NCBI GenBank assembly: GCA_024697425.1
Contig: JAILFT010000064.1
Location: forward strand, 1-40,295
Reading direction: 5' to 3'
From: Butyrivibrio sp.
Lineage (GTDB): Bacteria > Bacillota > Clostridia > Lachnospirales > Lachnospiraceae
Length of the DNA stretch: 40,295 bases
Made by a program: the position numbers and the translations under genes. The notes under the pieces are model-generated. The model ran no database searches and was not told the DNA's origin. It saw nothing but the letters and a program-made list of their open reading frames with translations. Every line of letters begins with the position of its first letter. The first letter of the stretch is position 1. Positions 32,923 through 40,295 of the stretch are shown piece after piece.

Positions 32923-34206
32923 TTGGTTATAACCTTTGTATCTAACTACATAAACCATCATCAGCTTCCTTTCTGCAGGGCCATGAGTGCCTTCGGGGAG
33001 GAAGTAGACTTTTATTTTGTCCAGGTTATGCCCATGGAAGAGAAGCGAAAGAGCATGGGCTGGGCTGTGGACGAGGCTGCCATACCCTATCTGGTGCTGT
33101 ACTACGAGCAGCCGGAGCGGGCGACGAAGCTGATCCGTGAAAGCGACGTTGTGCTTTTTGGCTGGACAGAAGGCAAGATCACGGAACTTGAGGAAGAGAG
33201 GCTTTCTTCGGGCAAGCTCTCCTTCAGGGTCAGCGAGAGGATCTACCGGGAGGGCCAGTGGAAGTTTATCTCCCCCAAGGGCCTTGCAGCCAAATACAAG
33301 GAGCATATCAGGTACCGGAATAAACCGGTTTACCTTCTTTGTACCGGGGCGTATGTGGCCTCGGACTTCTCTTTGATAAAGAGCTACCCGGGTAAGATGC
33401 TGAAGTGGGGCTATTTCCCGGAAAGTGACGGTGAAAAGTTTTCTTCCGGGAGCGAGGTGACTGCGGCTGAAGATGCTTGCGGTGGCGTGAGTAAGGCGGA
33501 CGGCGGAGCGATGGATCCCGGAACGCGGGATGGCGGATGCAAAACGGCAGGCAGCAAGATTCGCATCTGCTGGGCCGGAAGACTCATTGATCTCAAACAC
33601 CCCGAATTTGCTGTGAAACTGGCAGCTAAGCTAAGGAGCCTGGGAAAAGAGTTCTCCATGGACATCATAGGTGACGGCTCGCTGAAGGACAGTCTTGATT
33701 CCATGGTGACAGAGGCAGGACTTTCGGACTGCGTTAATCTTGCAGGCGGGAAAAGACCTTCTGAAGTCAGGAAATACATGGCGGAGGCGGATATATTTCT
33801 TTTCACCAGCAATTATCTGGAGGGCTGGGGCGCCGTGGTGAACGAAGCCATGTCCTGTGGCTGTGCTGTTGTGGCATCAGCTGAGGCGGGAGCTGTTCCA
33901 TTCCTTATCAGTGATGGGGTAAACGGCCTTGTCTACAGGGATGGAAGCTACGAGGATTTTGAGAAAAAGGCTCTGTCGCTGTTTGAGGACAGGAAGAGAA
34001 TAGAGAGTATTGGTCACAGAGCGGCTGAAACCATAGAGAAAACCTGGAATGCCAAAGTGGCAGCAGGGGAACTGGTGCGTTTTTGCAGGGAGTATTTTGA
34101 ATGCGGAAATCCCGTGCCGGCCGGTGAAGGACCAATGAGCAGGGCACAGGTTATCAAGGCACCGGGATTTGGACGTACTCTGGAAGAAAAAAACCGGTTG
34201 GAGTAA
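32923..34206 (+). CDS. Family 4 glycosyltransferase with low-complexity inter-domain insertion, UUG start
   Basis: The 427-residue GT-B enzyme starts at TTG 32923 (VITFVSNYINHHQLPFCRAM), 5 bp after the previous stop; no suitable ATG is near. The C-terminal GT4 half shows RICWAGRLIDLKHPEFAVKLA, MDIIGDGSLKDSL and YLEGWGAVVNEAMSCGCAVVASAEAGAVPFLI. Between the two Rossmann domains (about 168-205) is a Gly/Ala/Asp-rich hydrophilic stretch (GGVSKADGGAMDPGTRDGG) not expected of the family, which may be a flexible linker. It ends with a further non-conserved tail. Donor and acceptor unknown. Confidence 0.88.
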   Translation: MVITFVSNYINHHQLPFCRAMSAFGEEVDFYFVQVMPMEEKRKSMGWAVDEAAIPYLVLYYEQPERATKLIRESDVVLFGWTEGKITELEEERLSSGKLSFRVSERIYREGQWKFISPKGLAAKYKEHIRYRNKPVYLLCTGAYVASDFSLIKSYPGKMLKWGYFPESDGEKFSSGSEVTAAEDACGGVSKADGGAMDPGTRDGGCKTAGSKIRICWAGRLIDLKHPEFAVKLAAKLRSLGKEFSMDIIGDGSLKDSLDSMVTEAGLSDCVNLAGGKRPSEVRKYMAEADIFLFTSNYLEGWGAVVNEAMSCGCAVVASAEAGAVPFLISDGVNGLVYRDGSYEDFEKKALSLFEDRKRIESIGHRAAETIEKTWNAKVAAGELVRFCREYFECGNPVPAGEGPMSRAQVIKAPGFGRTLEEKNRLE

Positions 34207-34210
34207 ATAA

Positions 34211-35434
34211 ATGAGATTTATCGACAAGCTGTTGGATGCGGAAGCTGAATACTTTAAAGTCAGGTTCAGAATGGTGGACCTGATTTTTGCTGCCGTGATG
34301 CTGGCGCTGGGACTGATCTTCAGGCTTTCCCTCTATGACATAGCTTCGGGGGACTACACTTTGTCTTTTGCCGACTGGATGAGGGAATGCCATGAAGCGG
34401 GCGGATTTGCATATCTTGGGATACAGCCGGGGATATCCGATGCCAGCACCTTCGACTACAACTGCATGTTTCAGTATATTATCGTGCTGCTTCATTACAT
34501 CGGCGGCGGTGTGAATGACATGTATCTGGTAAAGACAGTATCGGTGATCTTTGATGTTGTCTGCGCCATAACCATCGGAAGGATTACATATGAGGTGACT
34601 TTCGGGGATGTGAGAAAATCGATACTTGCCTTTGGATGCATCATGTTCCTGCCAACGTCAGTGCTTAACAGCGGCGCCTGGGCTCAGAATGATGCAATCT
34701 TCGGAGCGTTTCTTCTTTTGGCATTTCTGCATTTTGTGAAGGGTAACAGCAACAGGGGCTTTATCTACCTGGCCATCAGCTACAGCTTCAAGCAGCAGGC
34801 TGTTTTCCTGCTTCCCTTCATTATCATCCTGTGGCTGAAAAACAAGATCAGGCTAAGGTACGTGTTCTGGGTGCCGGTAATATACGTGCTTTCAACAATA
34901 CCGGCTGTTATTGCAGGAAGGAACTTCGGCGAACTTCTCGGAATCTACGGCAATCAGGCTCAGATGTTTTCCAGACTTTCCATGAATTATCCCAGTATTT
35001 ACACCATTATCACAGGGAAGATCGATGTAGACACCAGGAAGATGGTGATACATGCGGGGGTTATTTGCACTGTGGCTATCCTTGGTGCTCTGGCTTATGT
35101 GATCAGAAACAAAAAGTTTAAGGTCACAGGCGACTATATGGTGACTCTGGCGATATTCACCATCCTGCTTTGCTGTTTCTGTCTTCCCACAATGCATGAA
35201 AGATACGCCTATGTGGCAGAACTTCTGGCGGTGGTATACGCTATGCTTAATTATAAAAGAGTGGCAGTCTGCATCTTTTTGCAGGTTATAGCTATGATCA
35301 CCTATACAAGATTTTTGTTCGGCTCTACAGTTACAATCCTGTGGCCGCTGACAGTGGCCATGCTGGTGATAATGCTGGCAGTGGGCCGCGATCTGTATCT
35401 CCAGATGAAGGTCCCGGAGGAATCCAATGACTGA
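34211..35434 (+). CDS. GT-C membrane glycosyltransferase
   Basis: A 407-residue polytopic protein with about 10-11 hydrophobic segments. Features of the GT-C group are an early extracytoplasmic loop with acidic residues (IASGDYTLSFADWM) and the conserved SGAWAQNDAIFGAFLLLAFLHF segment, followed by YSFKQQAVFLLPF and FCLPTMHERYAY. Such enzymes use polyprenyl-phosphate sugars outside the membrane; the GtrB-like enzyme of this operon would supply the donor. It resembles the bacterial mannosyltransferase-like families, but I cannot assign a CAZy number. It overlaps the next gene by 8 bases (ATGACTGA). Confidence 0.8.
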   Translation: MRFIDKLLDAEAEYFKVRFRMVDLIFAAVMLALGLIFRLSLYDIASGDYTLSFADWMRECHEAGGFAYLGIQPGISDASTFDYNCMFQYIIVLLHYIGGGVNDMYLVKTVSVIFDVVCAITIGRITYEVTFGDVRKSILAFGCIMFLPTSVLNSGAWAQNDAIFGAFLLLAFLHFVKGNSNRGFIYLAISYSFKQQAVFLLPFIIILWLKNKIRLRYVFWVPVIYVLSTIPAVIAGRNFGELLGIYGNQAQMFSRLSMNYPSIYTIITGKIDVDTRKMVIHAGVICTVAILGALAYVIRNKKFKVTGDYMVTLAIFTILLCCFCLPTMHERYAYVAELLAVVYAMLNYKRVAVCIFLQVIAMITYTRFLFGSTVTILWPLTVAMLVIMLAVGRDLYLQMKVPEESND

Positions 35435-36434
35435 TTTTAACAAGAAGATAACGGTAATCATACCTGCATATAATACAGAGAAGCTGGTAAAAAAGTGTGT
35501 GGCTTCGGTGCTTGCGCAGGACTACCCGGCAGATTTGCTGGAAGTCATTGTTGTTGACGACGGCTCAACTGACGGGACTGCAAAGATTTTGGATGAAATG
35601 GCCGTGGAACACAGAAATCTTACGGTCATCCACAAGGAAAACGGAGGCTCAAGCAGCGCCAGAAATGTGGGGCTTTTGGCGGCCACCGGAGATTACGTGG
35701 GCTTTGTAGACAGTGACGACTTTGTATCCGAGGATATGTACAGTACCATGATGGCAGCAGCAATAGAGCACGATGCGGACATGGTACAGGCTTCAAGGGA
35801 TGAGATAGCAGAGGATGGCTCAAAGCTTCCGGATGTTGTTATTCCGCCTTCCATGATAACGGAAGTTGCGCCAATTGAGCACCTCAGGACTCTTTTAATG
35901 CACACTGGAGATGCATCTTTTTGCACGAAGCTTACAAAAAGGAGCCTTTTTACCAAGGACATGAAGTTCCCGGAGGGAGAACTCAACGAGGATTTCTACC
36001 TGATGATACATATGCTGGAGAAGGTTAACAGACTGATCATCCTTCCGCAGCAGTTCTACCATGTGTTTTACAGAACCGGAAGCAACTCCAGAAAGACAAA
36101 GGAGGACAAGGATTATTTCCCCTCTGTGTTTACAGATATCGTCAGGAATGCCGATGTCGCGCTTGAGCTTGTCAAAAGAAATCATCCTGAACTCACGGAG
36201 GTTGCGGAGCGCTTTGGCTATGTTCAGAGGCTGGATTATCTTCTTCACATACCTGTCTCAAAGATGACAAAGGACAACGAATTCTACAATTCGGTGGTTT
36301 CCTATGTGCGTAAAAACATGTCTTCCATAAAGAGGAATCAGTACCTTACAGGGAAGCAAAAGACCTATCTGAAGGTGCTGGCACCGGCTCCGAAACTGGT
36401 TAGAAAAATCCATGCAAAACTGCGAGGGGTCTGA
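35427..36434 (+). CDS. Family 2 glycosyltransferase
   Basis: The 335-residue GT-A enzyme has ITVIIPAYNTEKLVKKCV, VVDDGSTDGT (about 39-48), the GGSSSARNVGLLAATGDYVGFVDSDD block (about 70-95, metal-binding DSDD) and an acceptor-side LNEDFYLMIHML. This is the typical capsule or exopolysaccharide GT2 pattern. The start overlaps the upstream stop by 8 bases, with GGAGG within the upstream coding end, which suggests translational coupling. Donor unknown. Confidence 0.92.
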   Translation: MTDFNKKITVIIPAYNTEKLVKKCVASVLAQDYPADLLEVIVVDDGSTDGTAKILDEMAVEHRNLTVIHKENGGSSSARNVGLLAATGDYVGFVDSDDFVSEDMYSTMMAAAIEHDADMVQASRDEIAEDGSKLPDVVIPPSMITEVAPIEHLRTLLMHTGDASFCTKLTKRSLFTKDMKFPEGELNEDFYLMIHMLEKVNRLIILPQQFYHVFYRTGSNSRKTKEDKDYFPSVFTDIVRNADVALELVKRNHPELTEVAERFGYVQRLDYLLHIPVSKMTKDNEFYNSVVSYVRKNMSSIKRNQYLTGKQKTYLKVLAPAPKLVRKIHAKLRGV

Positions 36435-36438
36435 GCTT

Positions 36439-38163
36439 ATGAAGAAAATTATATTTGGATTTATTCTGGCCCTTTCGCTGATTGTGAGCATATGTTATGG
36501 AATTCAGAAAAGCGGCTATCATGAGGATGAATATTATACCTACTACTCCTCCAACAGGAGCATCGGCCTTTACCAGCCGGACAGAGAATGGCAGGATCGG
36601 CAGACCATACTTGATGAGTTTGCGGTAAAGCCCGGGGAGGGCTTTAATTACGGGATGGTGAAGCTGGTCCAGAGCTGGGATGTTCACCCGCCCTTTTATT
36701 ATTTTATCTTCCACACTCTGTGCAGCTTTGTGCCGGGACAGTTTTCCAAGTGGCCGGGACTTATCACCAATTTAATAGCTTTTGTTATTGCTTTTATTTT
36801 CCTGTGTCTTCTCATGGAAGAGCTGCGGATACCGCTTCCGCTGGAGATACTAACACTGGTGTTCTGGGGGCTTAATCCTCAGACGGTTTCCTGTAATCTT
36901 CTTATAAGGATGTATGCATGGCTTGGAGCGGCAGTTATGGCCTGCGCCTATTTCCATGTGAGACTGATCAAGCGATGGGATGAGCTGAGTGCAGAGACCG
37001 GCGGCGCGAAGCGCGGAGGTGCGAAGCCCGGAACCGGAAAGCCCGGCGGCGAAAATGCCGGTTTCGAAAAGCCCGGCTCCGAGGGCGTGAGTGGATACCT
37101 GAAGGGGCTTGTTCTTAAGGGGTTCCTGCCTATTGCGATTGTTTCATACCTTGGTTTTTTGATCCAGTACTTTTATATTTTCTTCTTTGTATGTATCGGA
37201 GCGGTTTGCGCCTTCTGGCTTTTGTTTAAAAAGCAAAAAATTAAAGAAGGATTTATTTATATTGGAATATGTGCAGCAAGCTTACTGCTTGCCGTGGCCA
37301 CATACCCCTCGGCTCTTCGTCATATGTTCGGCGGCTACAGAGGCACAGGCGCCTCAGGAAGCCTTTTTGATATAAATAACACCTGGATGCGAATTTCCTT
37401 CTTCATGGGACTTCTGAACGACTTCGTGTTTGGCGGAGGCCTGGTGGTAATAGCGCTGATTCTTTTCCTGGGTATTGCCTACGGAATCGGTCTTCGTAAC
37501 AAGAAGGCAAGAGGAATACTAAACAGCCGCTATGACGGGCTCTCAAATATGACTTCGCCGGCCCCTGCAGAACTAAAATTCGGACCGGAACTGGTGGCCC
37601 TGACAGTTGGTGCCTTCGGCTATTTCCTTTTAACCTCCAAGACTGCCCTTTTGGTGGGGGCAGCCTCCAACAGATATGAGATGCCAATCTACGGACTCCT
37701 TATCTTTTTGATATTCCTTGATGGCTACTACGTGCTGTCAAAGCTTGGCAACAGAACGCTTCTGTGGGTCATGGGAGCCGTGATGCTGGCCTTTCTGTTT
37801 AAGGGGCTCATAAATGACGGCAGAGTGCTGTTTCTATACCCGGAGGACAGGGAAAAGATGGCATACGCAGCCGCCAACTCCAAGGAAGTCGCCGTTGTCA
37901 TGTTCAATCCCGCAACACCTCAGAACGTGTGGAGATTAACAGACGAGCTCCTGGAATATCCCAGGGTCTTTTACATGGACGAGGAGAACCTCGACAAGAT
38001 AACGGACACCGAGGTCATGAGCGCAGATAAGATCGTACTTTACGCCGCGGACGACGATTACCAGAAGGATGCCTTCGACAACCTTAAGACCTGCTCCGGA
38101 CTTGAAAATATTAAGTGGATCGCCACCGAAGATATGTGGAACACCTATGAGCTTACCCCGTGA
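36439..38163 (+). CDS. GT39/ArnT-like GT-C membrane glycosyltransferase with Gly/Lys/Pro-rich loop
   Basis: Starting at ATG 36439 (MKKIIFGFILAL), 4 bp after the previous stop, the protein has 574 residues; the track's 36412 start lies inside the preceding gene. The first extracytoplasmic loop holds the acidic pair HEDEYYTYY, and SWDVHPPFYYFIFHTL matches the PMT/ArnT H-P-P-x-Y motif. About ten membrane helices follow, and the C terminus is soluble (about 470-574). A loop at about 190-212 is a Gly/Lys/Pro repeat (GGAKRGGAKPGTGKPGG), unusual for the family. It should transfer a sugar from a polyprenyl-phosphate donor outside the membrane. Last gene of the run. Confidence 0.85.
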   Translation: MKKIIFGFILALSLIVSICYGIQKSGYHEDEYYTYYSSNRSIGLYQPDREWQDRQTILDEFAVKPGEGFNYGMVKLVQSWDVHPPFYYFIFHTLCSFVPGQFSKWPGLITNLIAFVIAFIFLCLLMEELRIPLPLEILTLVFWGLNPQTVSCNLLIRMYAWLGAAVMACAYFHVRLIKRWDELSAETGGAKRGGAKPGTGKPGGENAGFEKPGSEGVSGYLKGLVLKGFLPIAIVSYLGFLIQYFYIFFFVCIGAVCAFWLLFKKQKIKEGFIYIGICAASLLLAVATYPSALRHMFGGYRGTGASGSLFDINNTWMRISFFMGLLNDFVFGGGLVVIALILFLGIAYGIGLRNKKARGILNSRYDGLSNMTSPAPAELKFGPELVALTVGAFGYFLLTSKTALLVGAASNRYEMPIYGLLIFLIFLDGYYVLSKLGNRTLLWVMGAVMLAFLFKGLINDGRVLFLYPEDREKMAYAAANSKEVAVVMFNPATPQNVWRLTDELLEYPRVFYMDEENLDKITDTEVMSADKIVLYAADDDYQKDAFDNLKTCSGLENIKWIATEDMWNTYELTP

Positions 38164-38210
38164 GTTAAAGAGTGAAACATTGTGAATGGTTCTTCTTGAC
38201 TCCTTCAGGG

Positions 38211-38259
38211 CGCCGGAGATAGACTTTCACCGGCGACTGCAGAGAGCTTTAGTCTCCGG
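38211..38259 (+). other. Mutually exclusive hairpins after the glycan operon
   Basis: CGCCGG (38211-38216) can pair with CCGGCG (38230-38235). The overlapping CCGGAGA (38213-38219) can instead pair with TCTCCGG (38253-38259). No T-tract follows either, so a terminator role is not clear. Confidence 0.4.
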
Positions 38260-38271
38260 ATGACTACTCAA

Positions 38272-38443
38272 ATGGTAAAAATAATACCATGACTCTAATA
38301 AAGCTGGTTTTGGTATTACATTTAGACCTCATTAACCCGGTCTAACAGGCATTTTGTAGTAACAACAGACGTATAAGACAGCTTTGGTATTATTTTTGTA
38401 ATACCATGACACGAGTTTTTGAGGGCTTGGTACTATTTTCGCC
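38272..38443. promoter_or_regulatory. Array of four GGTATTA-type palindromic elements
   Basis: Site 1 is ATGGTA-7-TACCAT (38272-38290). Site 2 is GGTATTACATTTAGACC (38312-38328). Site 3 is TGGTATTA-6-TAATACCA (38385-38406). Site 4 is GGTACTATTTTCGCC (38429-38443). Site 1 read on the minus strand, GGTATTATTTTTACC, matches site 4 at 12 of 15 positions. Sites 1 and 3 are both followed by ATGAC. Site 4 covers the -35 position of the extended -10 at 38454. A regulator-binding array for the PseB-like gene is likely. Confidence 0.6.
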
Positions 38444-38453
38444 ATCAAGTGCT

Positions 38454-38462
38454 TGCTATAAT
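38454..38462 (+). promoter_or_regulatory. Extended -10 (distal promoter of the PseB-like gene)
   Basis: TGCTATAAT is a perfect extended -10. Its last three bases are the start of the first 32-bp repeat, and a GGTA-type palindrome occupies the -35 position. Confidence 0.6.
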
Positions 38463-38543
38463 GATCCGTCGATCCCGCCCCGGGACACATTACACCTAAC
38501 TCCCGCCGCGAAATGATCCATCGACCACGCCCCGGGGCTCATT
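38460..38543. repeat. Two 32-bp direct repeats between two promoters
   Basis: The units at 38460-38491 and 38512-38543 begin AATGATCC, contain CGCCCCGGG and end CATT. They match at 27 of 32 positions with a 52-bp period. Each has a GC-rich palindromic core (TCCCG-CCC-CGGGA in the first, GCCCCGGGGC in the second). The second ends just before the TTGACA of the proximal promoter. Confidence 0.65.
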
Positions 38544-38544
38544 T

Positions 38545-38573
38545 TTGACACTACAGTCATCCTACGTTATAAT
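38545..38573 (+). promoter_or_regulatory. Consensus proximal promoter of the PseB-like gene
   Basis: TTGACA (38545-38550), a 17-bp spacer and TATAAT (38568-38573) match the sigma-A consensus exactly. The start would be near 38580, leaving a leader of about 34 nt with the SD AGAGGG. Confidence 0.88.
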
Positions 38574-38613
38574 CAATTAGTTAAATTATCATTAAAATAA
38601 GAGGGATTTATAA

Positions 38614-39624
38614 ATGGAAAGATCAATACTTGATAACAAGACGATCCTCGTTACAGGTGGAACAGGTTCTTTCGGACATTGCTTCACTGAATATCTGCTC
38701 CAGCACTACAACCCCAAGAAGATCATTATCTACTCAAGGGATGAGTACAAGCAGTTTACTATGTCCAACGAGAAGATTTATAGAGATAATGCAGAGAAGA
38801 TGCGTTTCTTCATCGGAGATGTGAGAGATGGCGCAAGACTTGAGAGAGCCTGCGAGAATGTGGACTATATCATCCATGCAGCAGCTCTTAAGCAGGTTCC
38901 CGCCTGTGAATACAACCCCGATGAGGCTATCAAGACCAATATCAACGGAGCGCAGAATGTTATCAATGCTGCTCTTAACACCGGTGTTTCAAGGGTTGTG
39001 GCTCTTTCCACTGACAAGGCTGTTAATCCCGTGAACCTCTACGGTGCAACCAAGATGGTTTCAGATAAGCTCTTCATCGCAGCCAATGCCTATGCCGGCG
39101 CCAAGGACATCAATTTCTCCATCGTTCGTTACGGCAATGTGGCCGGAAGCCGCGGTTCTATCATTCCTTTCTTCAAGAGCCTTATTGAGAAGGGCGAGAA
39201 AGAGCTTCCCATCACCGATTACAGGATGACAAGATTCTGGATCAGCCTTCCTCAGGGCGTTGAGCTGGTTCTTAAGGCTCTGGCAGAGGCCAAGGGCGGC
39301 GAGACCTTCATCAGCAAAATCCCTTCATTCCATATCAAGGATCTGGCAGAGGCTATGTGCCCCGGAATCGGAACCGTTGAAGTTGGTATCCGTCCCGGCG
39401 AGAAGCTTGATGAGTGCATGGTAACTACAGAGGATGCACCTTTCACCTACGAATTCGACAAGCACTTCGTAATTTATCCTCAGGTAACCTTCAATGAGTG
39501 GCAGACTCCCGATCCCGCAGGCAAAAAAGTTCCTGACGGATTCTACTACAGCTCAGGCAACAACACAGAGTGGATGAGCGTTGAGGAGATCAGAAACAGA
39601 CTTTCAGAGGCAGTTGATCACTAA
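38614..39624 (+). CDS. pseB: UDP-GlcNAc 4,6-dehydratase (inverting), PseB type
   Basis: The 336-residue extended SDR enzyme has NADP motif GGTGSFG (15-21), IIYSRDEYKQFTM, and the FlaA1/PseB signature HAAALKQVPACEYNP. The catalytic set is Thr133-Asp134-Lys135 (STDKA) and Tyr143-x3-Lys147 (YGATK). The VRYGNVAGSRGSIIPFF and MTRFWI segments are also conserved. It converts UDP-GlcNAc to a 4-keto-6-deoxy-hexosamine. This is the first step to pseudaminic acid and also to UDP-L-FucNAc or QuiNAc-type sugars; the following genes would decide which, and they lie outside the window. Strong codon bias and a consensus promoter indicate high expression. Confidence 0.93.
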   Translation: MERSILDNKTILVTGGTGSFGHCFTEYLLQHYNPKKIIIYSRDEYKQFTMSNEKIYRDNAEKMRFFIGDVRDGARLERACENVDYIIHAAALKQVPACEYNPDEAIKTNINGAQNVINAALNTGVSRVVALSTDKAVNPVNLYGATKMVSDKLFIAANAYAGAKDINFSIVRYGNVAGSRGSIIPFFKSLIEKGEKELPITDYRMTRFWISLPQGVELVLKALAEAKGGETFISKIPSFHIKDLAEAMCPGIGTVEVGIRPGEKLDECMVTTEDAPFTYEFDKHFVIYPQVTFNEWQTPDPAGKKVPDGFYYSSGNNTEWMSVEEIRNRLSEAVDH

Positions 39625-39662
39625 GCTGCCGTAGCAATATATACATAAGCTGCAAACAAATC

Positions 39663-39701
39663 GGAAGCACCAGGTCTTTTAGCGGCCGATGCTTCCTTTT
39701 T
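39663..39701 (+). terminator. Intrinsic terminator after the PseB-like gene
   Basis: GGAAGCA (39663-39669) pairs with TGCTTCC (39690-39696) around a 20-nt loop and is followed by TTTTT. Leakage into the next gene is possible. Confidence 0.75.
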
Positions 39702-39717
39702 ACGATAGGGGAGAGGT

Positions 39718-40295
39718 ATGAAACTCAGTGTTGTTGTGCCTGTTTATAACATGGCATCTGAGGGAAAACTTGAATATTGCCTGGACAGCCTGGTTTCACA
39801 GACTCTGGAAGCTGGAAGCTACGAGATCATCGCAGTGGACGACTGCTCCACCGACAACTCCTACGAGATTTTAAAAGATTATCAGGACAGATACCCGGAC
39901 CGTTTCATAGCTATCCATTCGGAAAAGAACCTTCACCAGGGTGGAGCCAAGAATATAGGCCTTGCAATTGCAAAGGGCGAGTGGCTGGGCTTTATCGACG
40001 CAGATGACTGGATAACTCCGGACTATTATGAGAAGCTCATAAATAAGGCGGAGGAGACCGGTGCCGACATGGTGGGTTGTGATTATAACCTGACCCATGA
40101 GCACAGCTTCAAGGTTGGACAGATAGTCCACAACAACAACTTTGAGCAGACCGGAGTCATGGACAGGGAGAAATACAAGAAGCTCCTTATTGAAACCGGA
40201 AGCCTGGTGGTTAAGATCTACAGGCGAAACCTGATCCTGGGAGACTATGTCCCCGGAACCAAAGACAAGCTGAGTGTTTTCCCGGAGAACATCTT
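39718..40295 (+). CDS. Family 2 glycosyltransferase (3' partial, absent from the ORF track)
   Basis: ATG 39718 follows GAGAGG and opens a frame that has no stop before the window ends, which is why the track omits it. The first 192 residues read KLSVVVPVYNMASEGKLEYC, VDDCSTDNS (about 40-48), LHQGGAKNIGLAIAKGEWLGFIDADDW (about 75-101, metal-binding DADD) and then an acceptor-side region. It is a GT2 of the same class as those in the upstream cluster, with donor unknown. It begins beyond the terminator of the PseB-like gene and may open a new transcription unit. Confidence 0.9.
   Translation, partial: MKLSVVVPVYNMASEGKLEYCLDSLVSQTLEAGSYEIIAVDDCSTDNSYEILKDYQDRYPDRFIAIHSEKNLHQGGAKNIGLAIAKGEWLGFIDADDWITPDYYEKLINKAEETGADMVGCDYNLTHEHSFKVGQIVHNNNFEQTGVMDREKYKKLLIETGSLVVKIYRRNLILGDYVPGTKDKLSVFPENI

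Overview
The window looks like chromosomal DNA of an anaerobic Gram-positive Clostridia bacterium, most likely a Lachnospiraceae member close to Butyrivibrio, Pseudobutyrivibrio or Roseburia. This is an inference from gene content: a YesMN-type two-component system beside an LplB/YtcP-type sugar ABC transporter, a PBP1A with a long C-terminal tail, a lactocepin-like subtilase, cohesin and dockerin modules, and strong SD motifs of the GGAGG type. No database search was possible.

Layout. 1-724: the 3' end of a gene for a secreted protein of tandem beta-rich repeats. 824-4190: housekeeping genes (RlmL/YpsC-like rRNA methyltransferase, a degenerate amidase-like membrane protein, RdgB, a YfcE-like phosphoesterase). 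4290-5247: an operon of seven tRNA genes (Pro, Gly, Arg, His, Gln, Lys, Leu) with a threefold hairpin repeat inside it. 5287-6666: MATE transporter. 7082-9838 (minus): PBP1A. 9981-10712: DUF975-type membrane protein. 10755-13650 (minus): response regulator and sensor kinase of the YesN/YesM type, divergent from a three-gene carbohydrate ABC transporter (13794-17269).

17513-22724 is the most striking part. A compact operon encodes (i) an 84-residue protein resembling a free-standing subtilisin propeptide (I9 fold) with no signal peptide, (ii) a 1379-residue secreted subtilase that carries a dockerin-like pair of calcium loops in its middle, and (iii) a secreted cohesin-like plus fibronectin-III protein whose start codon overlaps the protease stop. 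This suggests a cell-surface protease docked non-covalently on its own partner scaffold, with a second propeptide-like protein made in the cytoplasm.

22844-23356 is an XRE-type regulator. 23480-25531 (minus) is gmd-fcl for GDP-L-fucose, divergent from an AraC-type regulator (25693-26553). 26706-38163 is a tightly packed run of ten glycan-assembly genes: a polyprenyl-phosphate glycosyltransferase, several GT2 and GT4 enzymes, an initiating sugar-phosphate transferase and two GT-C membrane glycosyltransferases. It is followed by a 450-bp intergenic island with four GGTATTA-type palindromes, a 32-bp repeat pair and a consensus promoter, then a PseB-like UDP-GlcNAc 4,6-dehydratase and the beginning of another GT2 gene that runs off the window (absent from the ORF track). 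Together gmd-fcl, the PseB-like enzyme and the transferases point to a surface polysaccharide or glycoprotein glycan containing deoxy or amino-deoxy sugars. No flippase or polymerase is seen in the window.
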